Assembly: GCF_902167145.1 (NCBI RefSeq)
Contig: NC_050104.1
Location: 93,445,849 to 93,509,848 of the forward strand
Direction: 5' to 3'
DNA: 64,000 nt
Origin: Zea mays
Lineage: Eukaryota > Streptophyta > Magnoliopsida > Poales > Poaceae
The notes below the pieces were generated by a model. That model was not told the origin of the DNA. It made no database searches and saw nothing but the letters and a program-made list of their open reading frames with translations. Position numbers and translations under genes: made by a program. Shown here piece after piece: positions 56,576 through 64,000 of this stretch; the first letter of the stretch is position 1, and each line of letters opens with the position of its first letter.

Positions 56576-57400
56576 TGAAAGGGAAATGAGCTTAACCATT
56601 TCCTATAATCGATTTTGGTGTTTGACGACCATCACAAACCTTATGGGATAACTAGTTTGCCTAATTGATATTTTTCTTAGGTGCATAAAGTTCATATACA
56701 CATACAAAGAAAATGACCATGGAACAATTCTCAAGTTTGGAGCATAACGGACTCGCTATAGCCAGTGGCGCACCAGACTGTCCGGTGTGCACCGGACAAT
56801 GTTCGGTGCACTGGGTGGAGCTCTCTGTGAACTGGCCGCTCTCGGGAATTCTCGACACTCGTCCACTAAAATTCACCGGACTGTCCGGTGAGACCACAGA
56901 GCAATAGTCAACTTCGCCCAACGGTCGACTGTGCGACTGCACGCGCAGTCTGAAGCGTCAGAAGTTAGGAGACAGTCTACGACGACAGGTCGTACCGGAC
57001 TGTCCGGTGAAGCAAAAGGACATACGACTTCAATGGTCAACTGCTCCAAACCCCAACGGTCGGCTGACGTGGCACTCATCGGATAGTGAACAATGGAGTG
57101 TCTGGTGCACCACTGGACTGTCCGGTGTGCCCATTGATAGAGCAGTCAGCCAACGGCTAGAATAGTGGTTGGGGCTATAAATACCCACAACCACCACCAT
57201 TCAAGCCATCCAAGCATCCCACTCTCTTCATTCAATATAAGAGCAAAGAATACACTCCAAAGCCACATTCAAAGTCTCAAATCCTCTCCAAGTTCTAAAA
57301 TCAAGTCAAGTGATCTTAAGTGTTTAATGACTTGAGAGAGGGTGAGTTGTGTTTCTTTTGTTGCTCTTGTTGCTTGGTTGCTTTCTTCTTCACCTTCTAA
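56576..57400 (+). repeat. Partial 3' LTR of element C (about 825 bp kept)
   Basis: It begins TGAAAGGGAAATGAGC after the PPT. It has four or five degraded CCGGACTGTCCGG palindromes (56770-57125) and TATAAAT at 57176-57182. The expected end (CTCTAGGTGACTTTCA type) is absent; the similarity fades near 57390-57410, so the LTR is truncated. The exact edge is uncertain. Confidence 0.75.
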
Positions 57401-58366
57401 ACTTGTATTCACGCCACGACCATGACCACGTCCTCGGACCCGAGCAACAACTGATGGAGCCTGGCATGGACACGTATACCCACTAGAACACCCTCGGCCA
57501 TGACCACAGACACAAAAACGACTAATCTCCATTCATGTAAAGGTCGTAGAATTGGTCGTCAGTCACATCAAATGGTTGGAGTTGTGGTAGGTGCCTTGAG
57601 GAAGACCGATAATCATGACTGCGATAGTGGCAGCTGCTTGGCATGTAGTTGCGACTACGTGGCTTGTGGTGGCGAAGCCTTGGCCAAGCCCCGCGGTACT
57701 AGCTGTGTGACTCGCGATGGAGGCTACGTACGTGGCCCATCGCGATGGCACCCTAGCCAAGTTCCATGGTCGCAGATGCATGGCCTGCGGCGGCGGCGAC
57801 CCAGCCAAGCCCCAATGTGGTGATTGTGTGGCCTTTGGTGGTGGTTGTGTGGCCTATGGTGGTGGCTGCCTTGCCTGTGGCGGCCATGCCCCACGGTGGT
57901 GGGTGTGTGTTCACAAACGACGGAGGCACCCCGGCCAAGACCTGCGGTGGCGGGTGCGTGTCCACCAACGGTGGAGGCAAAGGGATTTCCTCGCCCGATG
58001 GGGACACCTCAGTAGAAGAGGACTAGATCCATCTCCTGGGTGCAAAATGTAGGGGCCTCCTGTTGGTTGCTGTCACCATCTCCGTCCATGGCGAAACAAG
58101 GAAGAAGACAGGGTACGGGAAGAGATCGTGACAGGGGAAAGCTACGAGAAGAGATCGTGAAACAGGGAAGAAACATGGAAGCGATCATGAATAGAAGCAA
58201 AGCGTTACGAGCATGGTGGGTAATTTACCTCCAACTTCATGACGAGGGTATGAGAACATTGTTTTTAAAACACCCTTTGAGGAGCTTCGAAAATTTTATA
58301 AAACTGGCCTTCACTTTTATTTTTCAAAACTAGAACTCGTGGAGTTGAACATGTTTAGATAGAAAA
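57401..58366. other. Unassigned GC-rich DNA with degenerate tandem repeats
   Basis: Between the truncated C LTR and the solo Cassandra LTR. From about 57630 to 58000 it is made of loosely repeated units such as GTGTGGCCTATGGTGGTGGC. These create Cys/Gly-rich (CVAFGGGCVAYGGGCLACGG) or Val-rich reading frames. No start, splice or domain evidence supports a gene. Its origin is unknown; it may be part of a transposon I cannot identify. Confidence 0.5.
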
Positions 58367-58661
58367 TGTGATATCCTGGCCCAGTGGATGGTGATATCAT
58401 GACCCAAGACTTAATAGAATTAATAGAGTATCCATACTAATAAGGTGCATTTTTTTCGAAAGCCTATCTCGAAAAACCTCCAAGTTAAGCGTGCTTATCT
58501 TGGAGTAATTTAGGATAGGTGACCGAACGATAAGTTTTCTCGGGTGCGTATGAGTGATGACAAAATGCGCACAAAAAACCTGTGTTGGTCTGTGGGGACA
58601 ATATATGATCCTAAAGAGCTGTCAGAAATAACTACCACCAGTACAGGAGTGGACGACATAA
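58367..58661 (+). mobile_element. Solo Cassandra LTR (diverged), upstream of GLB3
   Basis: It begins TGTGATATCCTGGCC and follows the Cassandra LTR consensus of 5838-6648 throughout (AATAGAATTAATAGAGTATCC, GGACAATATATGATCCTA). The 5S-like core is at about 58467-58548 (CCAAGTTAAGCGTGCTTATC ... GGATAGGTGACC). No second LTR, PBS or PPT follows. The 3' end is eroded (GGACGACATAA instead of GGGTGTTACA), so the border is approximate and a TSD cannot be called. Confidence 0.85.
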
Positions 58662-58890
58662 AAGGCTGCAACAAATCTAAATTCTTAAAATGAATCTCTC
58701 CCAAATATACATATAAAAAAATTACAGCGAAAGCAAAACCGCGGGCGTCTTTTGTCTAATCCGTTTATCCATGAGTCGTAGCAAATGTCATCATTCGTGA
58801 CATACCACGTCGACATCACCATTCCATCACGCAGGCTCACCTCGCTCACCGACACCTGGGCCCTAACCCCGGCAACTCGTGCTCGCCACC

Positions 58891-58907
58891 CGATTGGCCG
58901 GTATAAA
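58891..58907 (+). promoter_or_regulatory. GLB3 core promoter: inverted CCAAT and TATA box
   Basis: CGATTGGCCGGTATAAA holds ATTGG (reverse CCAAT) directly before TATAAA (58902-58907). The ATG lies 150 bp downstream, leaving a 5' UTR of about 120-125 bases if transcription starts around 58935. This is inference from position and motif only. Confidence 0.55.
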
Positions 58908-59060
58908 GCCGGTAGCGCGTCGCGTGAGCCACACGCGCACGGCGCACACATATCCCTTCCTTCACTGGCTCACTGCGGTCCCGGCAAAAGTCAGTCAACT
59001 CAGCCAACAAGCGCTGCTGCTCGGGCACGGGTGGTTTGGGAGGCCGGACGCAACGTCGGG

Positions 59061-61111
59061 ATGCAGTCGCTGCAGGACAAGGCGTCGGAGTGGAGCGGGG
59101 TGGCGGCCGCCGATGCCTTTGCCATCGACGACGTCAACATATTCGAGTACCTCGGCGGCACTCCGCAGCCATTCGTCGACCTCTCCACCAATTTCTACAC
59201 CAGGTCCGTCCATCGGCTACCTGTCCCTCTCTTGTTCTCGTCTGCGTTGAACCATTCCGATCTAGAATGTTTTCGTCCGTCTCCTGTTGAATTTCTTGTT
59301 TCATGGCCGTGTCTTGATTGGTTGGATTTTATAGGGTTTATGAGGACGAAGAGGAGTGGTTTCGGGAGATATTCGGGGGGTCGAAGAAGGAGGATGCCAT
59401 CCAGAACCAGTATGAGTTCCTGATCCAGCGCATGGGCGGCCCACCTCTATTCTCCCAGAGGAGAGGTAAAGTAGCCCGTGTTTCTTCGTCTTTGACCTGT
59501 GGCCTGCGGGACTTAAATTAGGGGAGGAAATAAGGGATCAATGCTGTTATATAGTTTGGTCTTAGCCGCTTAGTGTGGAAGCAGGGAAGAAAATCTGATT
59601 TGGTGTCCTTGGGCACTGCCACTCATGTTCCTGAAACCTGTAATGTTCAAGTTTAGATGATTTACAGATTGGGGACTATTCATGGTTTTCGTTTTACATA
59701 TTCTGCAATTGCACATGTTTACTAGTCATACTCCCTGCTAATGCATTAGTTATTATTGGAGTTGCTACTGCTGTGTTTCATTACGGATGGCGCTATAACA
59801 GCTAACAGGTCTAGAGTGAGCATTTTGTTCCCTGCTGGGGCCTGTAACTGTAACTCTTCAATATTAATGAAATTGGCACTCTTGTGCCGGTTAGTTCGAA
59901 AAGAAAATACGAAACTGATTGCCATATGAAAGCTAAGTTGAGACTAACGCATCCTAGCTAAGCCTAACTTCTAGGGGATAAATGGGCATGTGGTGATTCA
60001 GCCCCTGTTTAAATTTCTCGTTAAGTTTTTTTTTTCTTTTGACTGTCTGCAGCCTTGTTGGTTCGTTTATGTTAACCAGCAGCATACCTCCGTGGCACTT
60101 GTATTGATTCAGTTCTTTAAACATATAGTTATCACTATCAGCAATATTTGTTTGAGTGATTCATGCCTTACCTGAGAGTATACAAGAATGATACTCCCTC
60201 CATTTCAAATTCTAAGATGTTTTCGCTTGTCTAAATATATTACTTTTGCTATGTATCTAGACATAACGTATATCTAAGTGCATGCAAAAGCTATGTATCT
60301 TGAAAAATCAAAACGTCTTATAATTTGGAACGAAGAGAGTATATTGTTCTTCGCATTTGTCGGTCCGTTTGTTCATCAGTTGGCCCAAGGGGAGTGAATA
60401 TTTTCATTTCAATTATTGCTTGCTTTGATCAGGGGACTGACTTTACCCTAACCTGAACCACCTAATTCACTAGTATAACTTGTAATTCTCGATTGAGGTT
60501 GCTTTTGTATTCTGTAGTCACTAATAGAGTGAAAAAGATTCATTTGACCATTTCTGCTGTTTTTTTTGCATGTCTGGCTAGATGGTCTGCCCAAAATGAT
60601 TGAAGAAACGAGTATCTTCATGTGCGATGCCACTATTGTTTCTGGGCCATTTTAGTTGTGGCTATCATTATGTAGTGATAGTACCTATGCTTTTGTACTT
60701 TGTGTTTTCTATCCATTACTCTCAAGATAATTTGGACTCGTAAGCCCAAGTTGTCTGGTTTTTCTTGCAGGACACCCTGCCCTTATAGGACGACACCGAC
60801 CATTCTTGGTTACCCACCGAGCTGCAGAGCGGTGGCTACACCACATGCAACAAGCTTTGGACGCAACTGAAAGCATAGATGTGGACTCAAAAACGAAAAT
60901 GATGAACTTCTTTAGGTCTGCATTACGACTTAACTTTCCCCTTTTTTTTTTGGTATCACAATTCACAATTAACCAACAGTTTTGCCGACACTTTCATTTG
61001 TTTTCTTTTTCAAGGCACACTGCTTACTTCCTTGTTGCTGGCAATGAGATGACAAGGCAACAGGGCCATGGAGTAGCCTGCAAACATGCAACAAGTAAAC
61101 CAGCTGAGTAA
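59061..61111 (+). CDS. GLB3: Plant truncated (2-on-2) haemoglobin, GLB3 type, four coding exons (171 aa)
   Basis: Exons: 59061-59203, 59335-59465, 60771-60915 and 61015-61111 (TAA). All introns are GT...AG; phases are 2, 1, 2. The product is a haem protein of the truncated globin family; plant members bind oxygen slowly and are discussed in NO/O2 chemistry. It matches the Arabidopsis GLB3 pattern as I know it (MQSLQDKAS start; [41 protein letters not shown] end). Likely haem-pocket residues are Tyr46 (NFYTR), proximal His100 (GRHRPF) and Trp113 (AERWLHHM). Length is close to the family's about 175 aa. The ATG is fixed by the conserved start; upstream in-frame codons are 5' UTR. No premature stop or damaged splice site is seen, so the gene looks functional. 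A MITE lies in intron 2 and a Cassandra LTR about 235 bp upstream of the TATA box. Confidence 0.95.
60194..60339. mobile_element. Stowaway-type MITE (146 bp) in GLB3 intron 2, TA duplication
   Basis: The ends are inverted: CTCCCTCCATTTCAAATTCT at 60194 and, read from the other strand at 60339, CTCTCTTCGTTCCAAATTAT. TA flanks both sides (60192-60193 and 60340-60341). CTCCCTCCRTTYCAAATT is the grass Stowaway (Tc1/mariner MITE) terminus. It has no coding capacity, and splice sites are far away. Confidence 0.88.
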
Positions 61112-61755
61112 CCATTTTAGCCGTGGAGCTGGTAACCATTGGAATAATTACTGATAAGCCTTTTATCCAGTGTGCCTTTATAGCATTCCGTATACAATGG
61201 AGTTGAAACAACCTCCACATTCAAAGAAACAATGGTACTGACTCTTTGTAGGCTTTATAGCCATTCTTGAGCAGAGAGTGTACTCAAAGTGGATAGTTGT
61301 AGCTTCTGCCAATATGTTTATCCTTCTTCGTCTCTTGTGCTCAAGAGTTATTCACAGCAGTTTTTCAAATTTGACCTCACCCTAGCAAGGTTACCACACC
61401 ACATGTTAACCATGCCACACTTATTTAAGGTCATATTTGTTTAATTTTCATAAGTTTGGGAGCCAAAGAAAGTCATTGCCTATTTAGGTCGCTGCCGAGT
61501 AGAGCCTAGCTGGCTGGCAGGGACATGCGGAAAACTTATTTGGTTCATTGAATCAAAAAGATCAGGCTGAGTGGAGCGTTTGTTTGTTTGGTTGTACTAG
61601 GATATGTTGAATCAAACTGAAAGAGGAAACAATCACTAAGATAATTTTTATTTTGCCTGAATCGATTGTATAATACATATTTTCACCATATTGAGGCTTA
61701 ATTTACTTTGAAATATATCAGTATGCCTTAAATTATGCTAATCATATACTAATAC
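61112..61755. other. GLB3 3' flank, no further gene seen
   Basis: The 3' UTR of GLB3 lies in its first part. AATAAT near 61142 is a possible weak polyadenylation signal. The remainder is AT-rich with no recognisable element. It ends at AATAC (61751-61755), the candidate TSD of element G. Confidence 0.5.
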
Positions 61756-62383
61756 TGTTGACACTTTTTCGGAGCGCCAAATACTCAAGAAGAACCGGCG
61801 GCGGTGCTCTCTGGTCAGGCGCGGACGGTCCGCGGCCTGGGGCCGGACGGTCCGCGACCTGGCGCAGGGGCTAAGGTTTCCTGCCTGACGGCCGGACGGT
61901 CCGCGCCCTGGGGCCGGACGGTCCGCGCGTGCGCAGTGGCGGCGGAAGATCGCCGGCGGCGCCTGGATCTCGCTCCCGGGGAGGGACCCCGTCGGGGAGG
62001 AGAGATCCTAGGGGTTGTCTAGGCTCGGGCCGGCCGACCTAGACTCCTCTAATCGACGTAGAGTCGAGGAGAGGCGGAGAATTTGGGGATCGAGAGGCTA
62101 AACTAGAACTAGACTAGAACTACTCCTAATTGTACTGGAAATAAATGCGAATAGAAGTTGTATTGATTCGATTGATGATTACAAATCGGCCGTAGACCTC
62201 TCTTTTTATAGAGGAGGGGGGCTGGACCCTTTACACGACTGGATTCCGAGCTAATTCCGCAAATCTAGCTAACAAACATAGCACAAAACTCGGAACCCTA
62301 AACTGCTCTGCGCATGCGCGGACCGTTCGGTCTTTAGGCGCGGACTGTCTGGACCGTCCGCTCGCTCAATTTGGGGCTCAACA
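61756..62383 (-). repeat. 3' LTR of element G (628 bp) with GGACGGTCC palindromes
   Basis: On the minus strand it runs TGTTGAGCCCC ... GTGTCAACA. Four copies of a CGGACGGTCCGCG unit lie at 61821-61835, 61843-61857, 61891-61905 and 61913-61928, with degenerate ones near 62318-62362. AATAC lies just outside on the left. Confidence 0.82.
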
Positions 62384-62424
62384 TATGCCCCCCTGCCTTT
62401 TGGTGGAGCTGAGCAAACCAAAAG
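62384..62424 (-). other. PPT and adjacent stem-loop of element G
   Basis: The minus-strand purine tract AAAGGCAGGGGGGCATA (62400-62384) abuts the LTR. Next to it CTTTTGGT (62397-62404) and ACCAAAAG (62417-62424) form a perfect 8-bp inverted repeat around 12 bases. Confidence 0.65.
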
Positions 62425-62455
62425 CAACTAACTCGATGTGATTACATTGGTTCTC

Positions 62456-64000
62456 TTAGGCATCTTGCCACATACTAGGATGATACTGTTTGAGGAAACA
62501 CCCATTCAAAGCCTTAGGCAAGTCCTTGCCTTGTAATGTTTGTAGTAAATAGGCGTTGCCAGACATCACCTGTTTTACTTTATAAGGACCTTCCCAGCTT
62601 GGTGACCATTTCCCGAACTTCCGGTCTTTATTCCTTAGAGGCAGAATGGTCTTCCACACCAGGTCCCCTACTTGAAATGATTTTGCTTTGACCTTCTTGT
62701 TGTAGGCCCTGGCTACTATGATCTTGTCCTTTTCTATTGCTCCTAAAGCTATCATCCTCTTGTCGGTCACCTCATTAATATTATCAATCATTGAATCATA
62801 ATAATCAGTAGCAGTTAGATCATTTTGTCTGGCGAACCTGACAGCATTCAAACTTATTTCCACAGGCAACACTGCTTCCTGCCCATAGACAAGCTCAAAA
62901 GGAGATACTTTAGTAGCCCTATGTTTAGATATCCTATGAGCCCATAAAGCTTCAGACAAAATCTTATGCCAATGTTTAGGATTATCAGATATTTTTTTAT
63001 TAAATTAATCAATGTCCTATTGCTAGACTCGGCCTGACCATTGGCCTGAGCATAATATGGAGATAAATTAAGCAGCTTAATTTTGTATAATTCAGCAAAT
63101 TCACGTACCTCCTTTGACATAAAAGAAGTACCTTGATCTGTAGTTAAGGTCTGGGGAATGCCGAATCTATGAATAATATGCTCAGTTATAAACTCGATTA
63201 CCTCCTTGTGTGTCATGTTCTTTAGAGCAACGGCTTCAGTCCATTTGGTGAAGTAGTCAGTGGCAACTAACACAAACCGATGCCCCTTTGATGATGAAGG
63301 ATGAATTTCTCCAATAAAGTCTAATCCCCATCCTCTGAACGGCCAAGGCTTAATAATAGGATGTAATTCGGCTGCAGGGACCAACTGTAGGTCGCCGAAT
63401 TTTTGACACATTTGGCAACCCTTGTAGTACTTGAAACAATCCGCTATCATACTAGGCCAATAAAAACCGGACCTTCGCAACAACCACTTCATCTTTGGAG
63501 CTGATTGATGAGTACCACAAATCCCTTCATGTACTTCAGCCATGGCTAATATAGCATCATCTGGGCCCAAGCACTTAAGCAGGATGTCATTGACTGTTCG
63601 GCGGTAAAGTTCGTCACTCATCAAAACATACTTGAAAGCTGTTCGCCGAATGTTCTTATCTGTTTTGATATTGGGATTTCGTAAATAATTAAGTATAGGT
63701 GTCCTCCAATCTCTTGCATCGGCTTCATTGTCAGCCGAATCGATTAAGAGAACATTTCTGGTAACCCCGGACGGTCCGGCGCCATCATGCGGACGGTCCG
63801 CGACCTGGGAATTTGGCTCTGCACTGGTTATCAGATTTTCAGTTTTGTGAAACTTCCCTCTCTTTATCCGATAACCTGATGCATCTTGTGCCAAATCGTT
63901 AGCTCTATAATTCTCAACTCTAGAGATATGCCGAATACTGAATTCGTCAAAAGAATGAATTATGCTCCAACATTTCTCAAGGTAACTATTTAGAGTACCA
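62456..64000 (-). pseudogene. pol: Tat-type pol, RNase H end and integrase (element G), one frameshift
   Basis: The minus-strand frame enters from the right edge (VENYRANDLAQDASGYRIKRGKFH, end of RNase H). A linker follows that encodes palindrome-derived VADRPHDGAGPSGV (63800-63765). The integrase H2C2 region (HEGICGTHQSAPKMK ... CFKYYKGCQMCQKFG) precedes the core, with GLDFIGEIH, TTDQGTSF and GQAESSNRTL. Near 62985-63000, at a run of T, the frame shifts by one. The remainder continues in another frame to 62456 (LSEALWAHRISKHRATKVSPFELVYGQEAVLP ... GPYKVKQV), ending without a chromodomain. If the shift is real, the integrase of this copy is broken. Confidence 0.85.

Larger units (their letters stand above)
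10813..57400 (+). mobile_element. Element C: old Ty1/copia Sirevirus, truncated, hosting insertions N and A
   Basis: C reads gag (10813-12458), pol (12470-15002, resuming 23483-24201), the 3' non-coding PPT zone (24202-24298, resuming 55920-56575) and a partial 3' LTR (56576-~57400). The two interruptions are elements N and A, each with its own TSD, and C reads on exactly at each junction. The 5' LTR and the first part of gag are missing left of 10813, where LTR H abuts. Pol has many frameshifts. It is the oldest layer of the nest. Confidence 0.85.
61756..64000 (-). mobile_element. Element G: 3' part of a minus-strand Ty3/gypsy Tat-type element
   Basis: The left LTR (61756-62383) is the 3' LTR, followed by PPT, stem-loop and integrase-end coding sequence. 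The rest lies beyond the window. The pol phrase ANGQAESSN...LI and the lack of a chromodomain fit the Tat lineage. LTR length (628 bp) and pol lying close to the LTR suggest a Cinful-like element rather than Grande, at low confidence. Confidence 0.8.

Noticed and set aside
57717..58052. A Cys/Gly-rich protein gene
   Set aside because: Driven by a degenerate tandem repeat, open in several frames on both strands, no start or splice evidence.
59061..59423. GLB3 as a single-exon or differently framed protein (reading through intron 1)
   Set aside because: The globin sequence continues only after a GT...AG intron at 59204-59334; the read-through frame loses all homology.
61112..61755. A further small gene or MITE in the GLB3 3' flank
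   Set aside because: No ORF with motifs, no terminal inverted repeat with TSD could be found by eye.
61756..64000. Naming element G as Grande or Huck
   Set aside because: Grande has a long 3' region between pol and LTR and Huck has longer LTRs, as I recall; here pol ends about 70 bp from a 628-bp LTR. Only the Tat lineage is safe.

Overview
This is nuclear DNA from a grass. Maize or a close Zea relative is the best fit: almost the whole window is a nest of LTR retrotransposons of kinds abundant in maize, namely Ty1/copia Sireviruses, Ty3/gypsy Del/Tekay-type chromoviruses and Ty3/gypsy Tat-type elements. A small intron-containing plant gene sits near the right end. Element boundaries below come from TG...CA termini, 5-bp target-site duplications (TSDs), primer-binding sites (PBS), polypurine tracts (PPT) and protein motifs, all read by eye. 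Element letters are labels local to this report. Layout. 1-4663: 3' part of chromovirus E (RNase H, integrase, chromodomain, 3' LTR; + strand). 4664-7594: decayed Tat gag/pol fragment F (+), interrupted at 5838-6648 by a complete Cassandra TRIM, a miniature element with 5S rRNA-like LTRs (TSD ATCGA). 7595-10812: one chromovirus-type LTR (H) with no internal region, lying between F and an unrelated Sirevirus gag. 10813-~57400: old Sirevirus C (+), truncated at both ends and split by two insertions. The first, N (15003-23477, TSD GGAAC), is a gag-only Sirevirus. The second, A (24299-55914, TSD AAGAC), is a decayed minus-strand Sirevirus that itself received chromovirus D (30587-44248, minus, TSD AGAAG, near-identical 3.69-kb LTRs) and Sirevirus B (45488-54458, plus, TSD TAGAC, both reading frames open). 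~57400-58366: unassigned GC-rich degenerate tandem DNA. 58367-~58661: a solo Cassandra LTR. 58890-61111: a gene for a plant truncated (2-on-2) haemoglobin, GLB3 type, with four coding exons and a Stowaway MITE in intron 2. 61756-64000: the 3' end of a minus-strand Tat element (G). Order of events: C is the oldest layer; N and A landed in C; D and B landed later in the gag of A. A, C, E, F and G carry stops, frameshifts or deletions. B looks coding-competent. D looks recent, but its gag and pol are in different frames with an ATGA overlap. The most interesting signals are short structured sites shared across elements. First, a stem-loop directly before the PPT, with compensatory stem changes, is shared by chromoviruses D and E and by Cassandra, whose helper element is unknown as far as I recall. 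Second, three consecutive small inverted repeats lie about 570-650 nt before the 3' end of the LTRs of D, E and H, also with compensatory changes. GLB3 is the only host gene I can support; no tRNA, functional rRNA or CRISPR was seen.
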